From: Roseomonas sp. E05
GTDB taxonomy: Bacteria > Pseudomonadota > Alphaproteobacteria > Acetobacterales > Acetobacteraceae
Length of the DNA stretch: 64,000 nucleotides
Reading direction: 5' to 3'
NCBI RefSeq assembly: GCF_030063475.1
Contig: NZ_JASIRT010000025.1
Coordinates: forward strand, 1-64,000
Shown: positions 23,542 to 32,648 of the stretch, one piece after another
Numbering within the stretch: position 1 is the first letter of the stretch
Layout: every line of letters begins with the position of its first letter
Translations under genes and position numbers: made by a program
Notes under the pieces: generated by a model
Told to the model about the DNA's origin: nothing
The model's input: the letters and a program-made list of their open reading frames with translations, nothing else
The model's database searches: none

Positions 23542-24999
23542 ATGAGCATCCAAGCCGCCCTTTCCAGCGCCCTGTCCTCCCTGGCGGCCGAGCAGCGCCA
23601 GTCGGCGGTGCTGGCGAACAATATCGCCAATGCCAATACGGCGGGCTATGTGCGGCGCGAGCTGCCGCGCAGCGAGCGGCTGGTCGCCGGGGTCGGCTCC
23701 GGCGTCAGCACCGGTGCCACCATGCGCGCTGCGGATGCCGCGCTGGCCGCCACCTCCCGCGCCGCCGATGCCAGCGAGGCCTATGCGCTGCGCATGCAGA
23801 CCACGCTCGAGGCCTACAACAGCGCCATCGGCCAGCCCTCCGACGAACGCTCGCTCTCCTCGCGGCTTGGTGCCTTCCGTGAGGCGATGACCACCCTCTC
23901 CTCCGCCGCCGACAACACCGTGGCGCAGTCGCAGGCGCTCTCCGCGGCGCAGGACCTGGTGGACACGCTGCACGCCATGGACGGCGCCGTCTCCGACGCG
24001 CGGACCCAGGCGGACCTCGACATCGCCAGGGATGTGGAGGCGGTGAACACCGCCCTCGACCGTCTGGCCGAGGTGGACCGCAACATGGCCCAAGCCAGCG
24101 CCCGCGGTGCTTCCACCGCCGAGTACGAGGACCAGCGCGACACGCTGCTGGCCGAGATCAGTGCCAAGCTGCCGGTGCGCGTCTATGACAACGGGCCGGG
24201 CCGCCTGGTGCTGATGACCGAGGGCGGCACCACGATCTACGACAGCACCACGGTCCATCATCTCGACTTCACCCACACGCCCTCGATCCCGGCTGAATCG
24301 CGCTATCCCGCGCAGCTCTCCGGCGTCACCGTCGAGGGGCAGAAGCTGCGCCTCTCGGAGAGCGGTTCCATCGCCGCCTCCCTGAAGCTGCGCGACGAGA
24401 CCCTGCCGCAGTTCTCCGACATGCTGGACCAGGTGGCCGGCCGGCTGGTGGACGCCTTCCAGGAGGCGGACCCGACGCTCGGCAGCACCACACCGCAGCC
24501 CTTCGGCCTGTTCACCCGCCCGACCGAGGCGAGCTGGGACCCCACGAGTAGCGCGGTGCTCGGCCTGGCGCGCGACATCGCCATCAATCCCGCGGCCGAT
24601 CCGGAGCAGGGCGGCGCGCTCTGGCGCCTGCGCACCGGCATGGGCGCCGGCAGCGAAGGGCTGGCCAGCGACAACAGCTTCATCCTGGGCGCGCTCGACG
24701 CGATGGATGCCGACCGCAGCTACGCCGCCGCGAGCGGCCTGCCCGGCACCATGACGCTGTCGGAGGCGGCCTCGCAGAGCGTCGGGCTCATGCAGGGCAC
24801 GCGCGCCATCTGGACCGATCGGGCGGAGACCCGCGCCAGCCTGGCGCTGGAGGCGCGGCAGGATCTGACCAACGAGACCGCCGTGAACATCGATGAGGAG
24901 CTGCAGCGCCTGCTGCTGGTGCAGCAGACCTATTCGGCCTCGGTGCAGGTCATCCAGGCCGCCAGCAGCATGCTGGACGAGCTGACGCAGATCCGCTGA
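23542..24999 (+). CDS. flgK: Hook-filament junction protein 1, FlgK
   Basis: FlgK is the first junction protein between hook and filament. The 485-residue product has the rod/hook N-terminus (LSSALSSLAAEQRQSAVLANNIANANTAGYVRRELP), a long central region with coiled segments, and the C-terminal tail EELQRLLLVQQTYSASVQVIQAASSMLDELTQIR. Order flgK-flgL supports the call. The ATG at 23542 is used because upstream in-frame codons run into the promoter element. Confidence 0.94.
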   Translation: MSIQAALSSALSSLAAEQRQSAVLANNIANANTAGYVRRELPRSERLVAGVGSGVSTGATMRAADAALAATSRAADASEAYALRMQTTLEAYNSAIGQPSDERSLSSRLGAFREAMTTLSSAADNTVAQSQALSAAQDLVDTLHAMDGAVSDARTQADLDIARDVEAVNTALDRLAEVDRNMAQASARGASTAEYEDQRDTLLAEISAKLPVRVYDNGPGRLVLMTEGGTTIYDSTTVHHLDFTHTPSIPAESRYPAQLSGVTVEGQKLRLSESGSIAASLKLRDETLPQFSDMLDQVAGRLVDAFQEADPTLGSTTPQPFGLFTRPTEASWDPTSSAVLGLARDIAINPAADPEQGGALWRLRTGMGAGSEGLASDNSFILGALDAMDADRSYAAASGLPGTMTLSEAASQSVGLMQGTRAIWTDRAETRASLALEARQDLTNETAVNIDEELQRLLLVQQTYSASVQVIQAASSMLDELTQIR

Positions 25000-25021
25000 C
25001 GGCGCGGCAAGGAGCAAGGTG

Positions 25022-26107
25022 ATGGTTGATCGTGTCGCCCCCATGGGGGTTTCGCTCGGGCGCCAGGCCCAGCTGCGCGACCTGCAGAACAACCTGGCGG
25101 TGCTGACCGCCGAGATGTCTTCCGGCCGCAAGGCCGATCCGGCGCGCGAGCTCGGGGTTGGCGCCTCGCTGCTCTACAAGCTCTATGACGACGTCCAGCA
25201 GGGCGAGGCCATCAAGAACGGGACGAGCCTTGCCGGGCAGCGGCTGACGGCGATGCAGGCGGCGCTCACCTCGGTGGGCGAGCTGATGGACCAGATGTCG
25301 CCCGAGATCCTCAAGGTGGATGCGCTGAAGGGCAATGGCTACGACATCATCGCGAGCAACGCGCGCGAGATGCTCGCCAGCATGACCAATCTGCTGAACA
25401 CGAGCTGGGATGGCCAGAACCTGTTCGCCGGCAATGACAGCGCCACCCTGCCACTGAAGGATTCCACGAACCTGACCGCCTGGGCACAGGACAGGTTGAG
25501 CGCCGCGGTGAGCGCGGCCGGCGGCGCGCTGGATGCGGCCGAGGCGGCCTCGCTGATCGGCGATTTCGACAGCATGTTCGCCAATCCCAACCGGGATGCC
25601 AGCGGCGGAACCTCCTTCTACGGACTGGTCTACCAGTCCACCAGCCGCACCAGCATGGCCGGCAGCAGCGACGCGGAATCCGAGGCGCCGTCGCTGGTCC
25701 GCATCGGCGCTGGCGAGACGCTGAGCTACAACGTGCGCGCCGACAACCCGGCCTTCAAGGATGCCTTCAAGGCGCTTTCCTTGCTGTCCACGCTGGATGC
25801 GCCGGACAGCCAGCTCTCGGGAGAGGCGAAGGCGGCGCTGCTCGACCAGGCGGGCGAGCTGATGCGCGGCGCCCGCTCGCAGCTCACCGTTGTCGCCGGC
25901 GTCCTCGGCAGCAAGCAGCAGCGGCTCGACCACGTGGCGGAAATCCAGGACCGCGCCGTCACCGCCGCGACCGCGCAGATCAATGATCTGGAAGGCGTCG
26001 ACTACTACACCGTCTCCGACCGGATCAGCACGCTGCAGATCCAGCTGCAGGCGACCTACTCGATCACCGCCCAGCTCTCGAAGCTGAGCCTGGTGAACTA
26101 TCTCTGA
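25022..26107 (+). CDS. flgL: Hook-filament junction protein 2, FlgL
   Basis: FlgL joins FlgK to the flagellin filament. The 361-residue product begins with a flagellin-like D0/D1 helix (LGRQAQLRDLQNNLAVLTAEMSSGRKADPARELG) and ends with LEGVDYYTVSDRISTLQIQLQATYSITAQLSKLSLVNYL. The start may be the ATG at 25022 or the GTG just before it; both follow a good AAGGAG. It lies 22 bases after flgK. Confidence 0.93.
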   Translation: MVDRVAPMGVSLGRQAQLRDLQNNLAVLTAEMSSGRKADPARELGVGASLLYKLYDDVQQGEAIKNGTSLAGQRLTAMQAALTSVGELMDQMSPEILKVDALKGNGYDIIASNAREMLASMTNLLNTSWDGQNLFAGNDSATLPLKDSTNLTAWAQDRLSAAVSAAGGALDAAEAASLIGDFDSMFANPNRDASGGTSFYGLVYQSTSRTSMAGSSDAESEAPSLVRIGAGETLSYNVRADNPAFKDAFKALSLLSTLDAPDSQLSGEAKAALLDQAGELMRGARSQLTVVAGVLGSKQQRLDHVAEIQDRAVTAATAQINDLEGVDYYTVSDRISTLQIQLQATYSITAQLSKLSLVNYL

Positions 26108-26136
26108 TTTCCTCGACGCGAACGGAGAAGCCGGAC

Positions 26137-26484
26137 ATGAACATGCTCCCCGCCAAGGCCAATGCGCAGCCCTTCGTCCCCCTGGCGCTCGAAGAGGAGG
26201 ACATCGCCGTCTATGCGAGCATTGGCGCTGCGCTGGAGTGCGGCACCGAGGCCTGCGCCGAGGCCTTCATGCTGGCCACGCCGACGGCGCGCGACACCGC
26301 GGTGCGGCTCTGGCAGGCGGTGCAGTTGCTGAACACGCCGCACGAGGGCGCCCCGGGCCTGCGGGTGCAGTGGCAGCTGCAGGCGCAGCAGGCCCTGGAA
26401 GCGATGCGCGCCCTGCTCGGCCTCGACCCCGAGCGGATGCCGACCGCCGCGCTCGCCGCCGCCGGCCTGCGTTACAGCGCCTGA
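26137..26484 (+). CDS. Unknown helical protein between flgL and flgI
   Basis: This encodes 115 residues, largely alpha-helical (DIAVYASIGAALECGTEACAEAF, ARDTAVRLWQAVQLLNTP, WQLQAQQALEAMRALLGLD), without signal peptide or membrane span. It lies 29 bases after flgL and 5 bases before flgI, so it belongs to the operon. Size and helix content would suit a cytoplasmic export chaperone or an assembly factor, but this is inference only; it lacks the features of FlaF. Confidence 0.65.
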   Translation: MNMLPAKANAQPFVPLALEEEDIAVYASIGAALECGTEACAEAFMLATPTARDTAVRLWQAVQLLNTPHEGAPGLRVQWQLQAQQALEAMRALLGLDPERMPTAALAAAGLRYSA

Positions 26485-26489
26485 AGGGG

Positions 26490-27620
26490 ATGGCCATGCC
26501 TCGCCCCTCTCGCGCCGCGCTGCTGCTGGCGGCGGCGCTGTCCTTCGGGGTTCTGCTCCCGGCGGGGGCGGCGCAGGCCCAGGTCCGGCTCAAGGATGTC
26601 GTCACCATCGAAGGGGTGCGCGGCAACCAGCTGATCGGCTACGGGCTGGTGATCGGCCTGCAGGGCACCGGCGACCAGCTGCGCAACACCCCCTTCACCC
26701 AGCAGAGCCTCGCCGCGATGCTGGAGCGGATGGGCATCAACGTGGCGGATGCGCGGGTGCAGACCCGCAACACCGCGGCCGTCATCGTCACCGCGACGCT
26801 GCCGGCTTTCGCGCGGCAGGGCACGCCGATCGACGTGCAGGTCTCCTCGCTCGGTGATTCCAAGAGCCTCAACGGCGGCACGCTGATCGTCACGCCGCTG
26901 ATGGGCGCCGATGGCGAGGTCTATGCCGTGGCGCAGGGGCCCGTCGTGGTCGGCGGCTTCCAGGCGGCGGGGCAGGCGCAGAGCATCTCCAGCGGCGTCA
27001 CCACCCAGGGCAAGGTTCCCGGCGGCGGCCTGGTGGAGCGCGAGGTGCCGGTCAACCTGCGGGATTTCGAGACCATCCGCCTGGCGCTGCGCGCGCCCGA
27101 CTTCACCACTGCGGTGCGCATCGAGGAGGCGATCAACACCCGCTTCGGCGCCGGCGCCGCCACGGCGCTCGACCTCGGCACGGTGGAGATGCGGGTGCCG
27201 CCCGGCTACCGCGACCGGCTGCCGAACCTGGTGGCGCAGATGGAATCCCTCTCCATTCGGCCCGAAACGCCGGCCCGGGTGGTGGTGGACGAGCGCACCG
27301 GCACCATCGTCGTCGGCGCCCAGGTGCGCATCGACCCGGTGGCCATCACCCATGGCAATCTGGTGATCCGCGTCACCGAAAGCCCGATCGTCAGCCAACC
27401 CGCGCCCTTCTCCAACGGCGAGACCACCGTGGTGCCGCGCACCCAGGTGGAGGTGGACGATCAGCGCGGCCGGCGCCTCGCCACCCTGCCGCGCGCCTCG
27501 ACGCTGAAGGACGTGGTGGATGGGCTGAACGCGCTCGGCCTTGCCCCGCGCGACCTGATTTCCGTGCTCACCGCGCTGAAGGCCGCGGGGGCGCTGCACG
27601 CGGAGTTGCAGTTCATCTGA
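26490..27620 (+). CDS. flgI: Flagellar P-ring protein FlgI
   Basis: FlgI forms the periplasmic P ring. The 376-residue product has a signal peptide (ALLLAAALSFGVLLPAGAAQAQ), the conserved start RLKDVVTIEGVRGNQLIGYGLVIGLQGTGDQLRNTPFT, and the C-terminal LKDVVDGLNALGLAPRDLISVLTALKAAGALHAEL. The first of two close ATG codons (26490, 26496) is used. Its chaperone flgA is far away at 3577. Confidence 0.97.
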   Translation: MAMPRPSRAALLLAAALSFGVLLPAGAAQAQVRLKDVVTIEGVRGNQLIGYGLVIGLQGTGDQLRNTPFTQQSLAAMLERMGINVADARVQTRNTAAVIVTATLPAFARQGTPIDVQVSSLGDSKSLNGGTLIVTPLMGADGEVYAVAQGPVVVGGFQAAGQAQSISSGVTTQGKVPGGGLVEREVPVNLRDFETIRLALRAPDFTTAVRIEEAINTRFGAGAATALDLGTVEMRVPPGYRDRLPNLVAQMESLSIRPETPARVVVDERTGTIVVGAQVRIDPVAITHGNLVIRVTESPIVSQPAPFSNGETTVVPRTQVEVDDQRGRRLATLPRASTLKDVVDGLNALGLAPRDLISVLTALKAAGALHAELQFI

Positions 27621-27641
27621 GCCGCGAAGACGCCCGGCGGG

Positions 27642-27980
27642 TCAGCAATGGCCGGCCGGGTGCTGCCAGCCCGGATGCGCCAGCTCGCCCAGATGCTCCT
27701 CCAGCCCGGCGGCGCGCAGGGCGGCGATGCTGGCCCAGCCGCCGGGGCGGTCGATGGTGACGGGGTGCAGGATCAACTCCGCCTGGGCGGCATCCTCCGG
27801 CCACCCCCCTTCCCACAGCTCGACATGCCAACGGGCCAGCGCTTCCGAGGGGAAGGTGGCGACCGCATCGCGTCCTCCCGCATCCAGCTTGGACCAGTAG
27901 GACAGGCTGGGTGTGCGACCGACATACAGCCCCAGGGCCGCATGCACGACCACGAATCCCTTTCCATAGACCTGCGGCAT
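27642..27980 (-). CDS. Unknown 112-residue protein
   Basis: This encodes 112 residues from the ATG at 27980. It includes aromatic-rich stretches (YVGRTPSLSYWSKLDAGGRDAVATFPS, ARWHVELWEGGWPEDAAQAELI). Sequence and size suggest a small cytoplasmic protein. No family is recognised, no signal peptide is seen, and no TGCGAAAAA element precedes it. It is convergent with flgI. Confidence 0.5.
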   Translation of the reverse strand: MPQVYGKGFVVVHAALGLYVGRTPSLSYWSKLDAGGRDAVATFPSEALARWHVELWEGGWPEDAAQAELILHPVTIDRPGGWASIAALRAAGLEEHLGELAHPGWQHPAGHC

Positions 27981-28157
27981 CCTGTCTTTCCCGGCACATG
28001 ATAGGCTTGGCCGACCCCTGTCGGCCCGGCGGAGCCGAGCCATACTGGCCGGAGCCGGGAGGATGGAAAACAGAGACGGTGTCTCAAAAATTATATTAGG
28101 AAGCCGCCTGGAGAAAACGCTCTCAGGCAACGGATGGCGCTTCGCGCCAGCCGCGGC

Positions 28158-28529
28158 TCAACGCAGGCTGCCGAAGCCGTTGCGGCTCCATCCGTCGCTG
28201 AACAGCCTGCTTCCCTGACCGCGTACGGCGCTGGCTTCTCCGGCTGATGCATCCGGCAAGGCCACCAGGCTGGCTTCCTGGTGACTGCCCTTCCCGGCAA
28301 CGGGCGGCGCCACGGCGACCGCAGGAGATCTGGAGGCCGGCATGCCCAGCGGATCGAAGGCGCGCACGTCGAAGCTGTCGGGGCGGAGTGGAATGGAGGC
28401 GACGGGCGGCAGCTGGTGCGGCACCTCCGGCCCCTGTGCCCATGCACCCGTTGCCCCGGCCAGCGACAGGGCGACCACTGCGGCCTGGAGGCCATGGGTC
28501 AGGAGGGCAGGGGGCGTTCCGCGGGGCAT
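28158..28529 (-). CDS. Unknown secreted protein
   Basis: This encodes 123 residues from the ATG at 28529. A signal peptide is likely (ALLTHGLQAAVVALSLAGATGAWAQ), followed by a Pro/Ser-rich, low-complexity mature part with no clear domain. A longer frame upstream would place the signal peptide inside the protein, so the internal ATG is preferred. Function is unknown. Confidence 0.5.
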   Translation of the reverse strand: MPRGTPPALLTHGLQAAVVALSLAGATGAWAQGPEVPHQLPPVASIPLRPDSFDVRAFDPLGMPASRSPAVAVAPPVAGKGSHQEASLVALPDASAGEASAVRGQGSRLFSDGWSRNGFGSLR

Positions 28530-28739
28530 GATCGGTAACTGCTCACTGGGTTGATCGGCGGCAAGAGGGCTGCAGCGACGCCGCATGGGTCTTGAAGGGC
28601 AACGCCGATAGCGCTTCCGCCGTTCCCGCGCTTCACACGGCTTTGTGCCATCCTTGCGATGCCCGCAATGGTGATCAGCCTTTGTTAAGGCTTGTTGGTC
28701 ATACTTCCACCATTCGCTGAATGCGGAGAGCAAGCCAGA

Positions 28740-29474
28740 ATGGCGGCACGCCTCGCCCCCCCTGCGCCCCGCTTCGCTTCAGGCATGGAGGTGCTGATGT
28801 CGCTTGGTCTGAACCTGTTGCTGAACGCTGCCGGCAGCGCGCTTGACCGGCTCTGGCTGCTTCGGCTCGGGCGCGACATCGGCGTGCTGCTGCCGGATTA
28901 TCTCGATCCGGGCCGGGTCTGCCCGGTGGAGGGCGCGGCCTCCGCCGAGGAAGCCGCCCTGCGCGAGACCCTGCTGCAGATCGGCCGGCAGATGCGGACC
29001 ATCGGTGCGGTCGCCGTGGCGAAGGCCGTGCTGCAGGCGCCTCTGGCGGAGCGGCGCCGCGCCGCGCTGCTGGCACTGGCCGGCAGCGCGGCCTGGCAGG
29101 ATGTCGAAGGTCAGCCGGGGGTGCAGCAGCGCCGCGCGGCGGGTGGGCGCCGCTATCTTCTGTCCAGCCAGGCGGCGGGCGGGGCGGCGCATGCGCCGCA
29201 CGCCATTCGCGCCTATCGCCAGCAGCTCTGGGTGCTGCACGACACGGCCGAGCCCGCCCGCCTGCCGGGTATCGCGCCCTGCCTGTCGCGGGAGGATGCG
29301 CCGGACTGCCTGTCGCTCGACCTGGCGCTGGAGGAGGTGGCCCTGGCGCTGCGCACCGCCGGTGAGGAAGGCCTGGCGGCGCAGGTGGCGGCGCTGCGCG
29401 GCTGCTCCGGGACATTCGCCCTGCCGGCGCCGCTGCCTGCGGCGGCGTTCCACCGGGAATCCGCCGCCGCCTGA
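28740..29474 (+). CDS. Unknown 244-residue protein
   Basis: The ATG at 28740 follows a GGAGA box; later ATGs at 28785 and 28797 are also possible. The product is Ala/Leu-rich and helical (LNLLLNAAGSALDRLWLLRLGRDIGVLLPDYL, ALRETLLQIGRQMRTIGAVAVAKAVL) with no signal peptide and no recognised domain. It lies between unknown genes and the protease. No promoter element of the TGCGAAAAA type is seen nearby. Confidence 0.5.
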   Translation: MAARLAPPAPRFASGMEVLMSLGLNLLLNAAGSALDRLWLLRLGRDIGVLLPDYLDPGRVCPVEGAASAEEAALRETLLQIGRQMRTIGAVAVAKAVLQAPLAERRRAALLALAGSAAWQDVEGQPGVQQRRAAGGRRYLLSSQAAGGAAHAPHAIRAYRQQLWVLHDTAEPARLPGIAPCLSREDAPDCLSLDLALEEVALALRTAGEEGLAAQVAALRGCSGTFALPAPLPAAAFHRESAAA

Positions 29475-29497
29475 GCGGCCTTCCGGGCCGGGTCCCA

Positions 29498-30328
29498 TCA
29501 ACAGGAAATCCGGTGCGTCGCCCGCGCGGCGCGGGCCTGGACGGCGCGCCAATCCGGTGCGGCCGCCGCCGCCGCAGTGCGGAACATCGGCGCCACGCCG
29601 GCACGCGCCAGGAACTCGCGCAGATCCTCAAGGGGCACGGCCGAGGTGAAACCGCGCGCGCCGGCGTAAACCACGCCGATCACATTGCCTGCCGCATCCA
29701 GCACCGGCCCGCCGGAACTGCCGCCGCTGGACGGGGCGTCGATCTCCAGCCGCCAGCGCAGCCGGTCCGCCTTATCGGCGCCGAAGTAGCGCAGCCCGTC
29801 CTCCCAGCGCGCGGGGATCTCGTGGCCGCTGCGGTCGGTCATGACGAAGCTGACGGCGCGGCCGGCCTCGGGGTCGTGCACCGTCAGGGCGGCGCGGCGG
29901 ATCTGGCCGGGCATGGCCTGCAACGCCCCGGAACCCCAGTCACGGACTGGGTAGCCCAGGACCAGCACGGGCATGCCGGATGGCAGGCGCTGCGCGGCGG
30001 AGAGGGAGAGCGGCGCCTCATCCAGGCCAGGACCGGAGAGCAGGGCGAGATCGGTGCTGGGATCCTCGGTCAGCACCTGCCAGACGCCCGGCTGGCCCCC
30101 CACCTCCAGGGGACGGCCCTGCGCCCGGCAGCGCAGCGCCACATGGGCGTTGGTCACCAGCAGACCGGGCGCCACCAGGAAGGCCGAGCCACCGACCCGT
30201 TCCTGGGCTTCCGGGGGCAGCAGGGGCACCGGCCGGGCTGCGCGGCCCGGCCCCGCCAGGCCGACCGCCATGGCGGCCATGACCGTCACCCCCAAGCCCG
30301 GCACCAGCCAGCGCAGCCAAGCTCCCAT
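29498..30328 (-). CDS. Trypsin-like serine protease, membrane-anchored or exported
   Basis: This encodes 276 residues from the ATG at 30328. An N-terminal hydrophobic segment (WLVPGLGVTVMAAMAVGLAGPG) serves as signal or anchor. The chymotrypsin-fold triad is complete: His62 in TNAHVAL, Asp93 in PSTDLALL and Ser205 in GGSSGGPVLD. No PDZ domain follows, unlike DegP. A longer start would read through the TGCGAAAAA element at 30345, so it is rejected. The gene is divergent from fliJ. A protein-quality or processing role in the envelope is inferred; the substrate is unknown. Confidence 0.82.
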   Translation of the reverse strand: MGAWLRWLVPGLGVTVMAAMAVGLAGPGRAARPVPLLPPEAQERVGGSAFLVAPGLLVTNAHVALRCRAQGRPLEVGGQPGVWQVLTEDPSTDLALLSGPGLDEAPLSLSAAQRLPSGMPVLVLGYPVRDWGSGALQAMPGQIRRAALTVHDPEAGRAVSFVMTDRSGHEIPARWEDGLRYFGADKADRLRWRLEIDAPSSGGSSGGPVLDAAGNVIGVVYAGARGFTSAVPLEDLREFLARAGVAPMFRTAAAAAAPDWRAVQARAARATHRISC

Positions 30329-30344
30329 TCGGCCTCGACCTCTT

Positions 30345-30353
30345 TGCGAAAAA
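30345..30353 (+). promoter_or_regulatory. TGCGAAAAA element upstream of fliJ
   Basis: Exact copy 85 bases before the fliJ ATG, followed by CGCATATTTCCTATCATGG. TATCAT is a possible -10. It lies between fliJ and the divergent protease gene. Confidence 0.6.
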
Positions 30354-30429
30354 CGCATATTTCCTATCATGGTGTTTCGTCCATGGCCAGCGCTGCCTGC
30401 GGCTTCGCGATCCGGAAAAGGGTTTTCGC

Positions 30430-30834
30430 ATGCGTAGCCTTCCGCTTCTGATTCGCCTTGCCCGGCAACGCGCCGATGAGCGCCGCTTGGTCTTGGCGGC
30501 AGCCGAGCAGGCACGGCTGGCGGTGGAGGCGGCACTGGCGGAGCAGGATGCGCAGATGGCTGCGGAGCGGGCGCAGGCGGCGGGCGATGTCGCAGCCATG
30601 GCCGGCTGGGCGGACTGGTCGCGCGCCGCGGCCCGGCAGCGGCGGCGCCTATTGGAAGAGCTGGGCGTGCGGCAGGAGCGCGAAGAGGCCATTCGCGCCG
30701 CGTTGGCGGAGGACTTCGCCGCTCTCAAGCGGCTGGAGCTGGCGCAGCAGGCGCAGCAAAGGAACGCGGCGCAGGCAGCGACGCGCAAGGCGGAAAAGGC
30801 TGCGGAGGATCAGGAGCTGCGGCGGATTCGCTGA
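30430..30834 (+). CDS. fliJ: Flagellar export protein FliJ-like
   Basis: FliJ is a small coiled-coil stalk protein that links the ATPase FliI to the FlhA gate. This 134-residue protein is almost entirely a charged coiled coil (ADERRLVLAAAEQARLAVEAALAEQDAQMAAERAQ, then QRRRLLEELGVRQEREEAIRAALAEDFAALKRLEL). Assignment rests on size, coiled-coil character and the fliJ gap in the cluster; sequence identity of FliJ proteins is low. It is 12 kb from fliI, which is unusual. Confidence 0.7.
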   Translation: MRSLPLLIRLARQRADERRLVLAAAEQARLAVEAALAEQDAQMAAERAQAAGDVAAMAGWADWSRAAARQRRRLLEELGVRQEREEAIRAALAEDFAALKRLELAQQAQQRNAAQAATRKAEKAAEDQELRRIR

Positions 30835-30902
30835 GGCCGGGCGGCGTGGCCGGAAAGCGCCGCAAGGGGGCCCGGGGGTTGCCTCCCGGGCCTCGGCGGG
30901 GC

Positions 30903-32648
30903 TCAGGCCGGCGTGTTCAGCCGCTCCAGGTCCGGCTTCTCCTTGAAGCGCGCCCAGGCGCTCAGCAGCTCGCGCAGCTGCTCTTCCTGGCTGGTGCGCT
31001 CGCGCCGCAGGACCTGCATGCGGCGGCGCAGCTCCAGGAGCAGGTGGCCACGCGGCAGGTCGGCGCCGCTCTCGAAGCGCTCCAGGAAAATGCGGCCGAG
31101 TTCGGGGTCTTCGCGCTCGATGCAGTAGGCGGCATAGGTCAGCACCGAACCGCGGCCGAACTCGATCATCTTGCGGCCGAAGGTGCGCAGCTCCAGCAGA
31201 CGCGGATGCTGCTCGACGATGCGCATCACCTCGGCCGGGGTGGGCTTGGCGTTGCGCGTGCCGGCCGGCTTCAGCTCGTGCTTCCACAGCAGCACGGCGG
31301 CGGCGGCGATCAGCGGCTTGTCACCGAAGCTGTCGAAGGCGGCACCGAGCTGCGGCCCCTTCTTGGCGTGGATGTCGTAGGTGTCGTAGGCCTCCTCGGG
31401 GAGGTTGCGCATCACCGGCACCTCGATCGCCTCGCCCGCCTGGATCACGGCGGAGAGCCGGTGCTGGCCGTTCAGCAGCCGGCCGGAGCGGCTGAAGCAG
31501 ATCGGCTGCGCGTTCATCATCCAGTTGCCGGCGCGGATGTCGCGGGCGATGGCGTCGACATGCGCGGCGACGATCTTGCGGTTGCGCGTGTTGTGGCCGA
31601 GATAGGCTTCCGCCAGTTGCGGCGAGATGCTCTCGAGCACCAGCGGATAGACGTTCTCCTCCTGCGCCAACCGCTCCACCGCCTCGCGCAGCTTGCGTGC
31701 GGTCTCTTCGGTGTCATCGGCATGACCGGGATCGTTCAGCCCGGAGTAACCCAGAAGGGCCGGGAACTCCTCGCCCTTGGTCGGGTTGGCCGTCTTGTCG
31801 ATCCAGGTGTAGGAGCGCTGGTGCTCACCGGTGAAAGTGGCGTTCAGCGCCTTGATGCAGAGGGCGAAGAGCATCACCGGCTTGAGCCGCGTCGCCGGAT
31901 CGCCGCGGGTGATGTCGATCAGGTCGCGGATGCGGGCGCCTGGCTCCATCGGCGAGTACCGCTCCGGCCAGGCGATGGCATCGAGGAAGCGGCGCGTCGC
32001 CGCTCTGTCCACCCGGAAACCCATGAACAGCAGCGGCGTGCGCACCGCTTCGGAGAGGGCGGTCGCCTCGCTCTCCAGCGACATCTTCACCGCCTGCTCG
32101 AGGTCGGGGTTGGCGCGCAGCACGCGGTCCATGCGCGACCAGGAAGCGGTGCCGGCGCCGCGCAGCATCTTGCCGTCGTCGTAGCGGATCAGCTTCACCA
32201 GGGCGGACTGCAGGGCATGCGCGTGCGGCACGCCGCGCGCCTCCAGCACGCCGGCGAAGGAGCGGCGGCGCTGCTGGTCGATGGTGTGCAGCACGTCGTC
32301 GGGGATGTTCTGCGCCAGCACGGTCAGGAAGGGCACGCCGGCCTTGATGCAGGCGCGCAGCCGCTGCACGCCGTCCAGCAGCACGCCGGTGCGGGAGAGG
32401 ATGATGGGCATGCCGTTGAGAATCCAACGACCCTCGCGCATCGCCTCGGCATAGGCGTTGATGGCGTTGGGGTTTTCGGCGGCGCTCGGGCGCTTGCGCT
32501 GCAGCAGCTCGGTCGCGCCTTCCGGCGTGACCAGCTCGATCGAGAAGGCGGGTCCATCGGGGTTCTGGCCCTGGACCTGCACGATCCTGCCGCTCTGCAT
32601 ATGTGCCGCGGCCTTCGTCCTGCGTGCCGCCCCGTTCGCCCGTGCCAT
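30903..32648 (-). CDS. Protein with two ParB/sulfiredoxin-like domains
   Basis: This encodes 581 residues. Two similar regions, at about residues 35-190 and 330-480, each have a helix then GRWILNGMPIILSRTGVLLDGVQRL (first) or GNWMMNAQPICFSRSGRLLNGQHRL (second), the DGxxRL/NGQHRL signature of ParB-like nuclease/CTPase-type domains. It lacks a typical ParB helix-turn-helix. Related single-domain proteins are common in phages and plasmids. GCGAAAA-type elements lie upstream. Its role amid flagellar genes is unknown; nucleotide-dependent DNA binding or regulation is inferred. Confidence 0.7.
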   Translation of the reverse strand: MARANGAARRTKAAAHMQSGRIVQVQGQNPDGPAFSIELVTPEGATELLQRKRPSAAENPNAINAYAEAMREGRWILNGMPIILSRTGVLLDGVQRLRACIKAGVPFLTVLAQNIPDDVLHTIDQQRRRSFAGVLEARGVPHAHALQSALVKLIRYDDGKMLRGAGTASWSRMDRVLRANPDLEQAVKMSLESEATALSEAVRTPLLFMGFRVDRAATRRFLDAIAWPERYSPMEPGARIRDLIDITRGDPATRLKPVMLFALCIKALNATFTGEHQRSYTWIDKTANPTKGEEFPALLGYSGLNDPGHADDTEETARKLREAVERLAQEENVYPLVLESISPQLAEAYLGHNTRNRKIVAAHVDAIARDIRAGNWMMNAQPICFSRSGRLLNGQHRLSAVIQAGEAIEVPVMRNLPEEAYDTYDIHAKKGPQLGAAFDSFGDKPLIAAAAVLLWKHELKPAGTRNAKPTPAEVMRIVEQHPRLLELRTFGRKMIEFGRGSVLTYAAYCIEREDPELGRIFLERFESGADLPRGHLLLELRRRMQVLRRERTSQEEQLRELLSAWARFKEKPDLERLNTPA

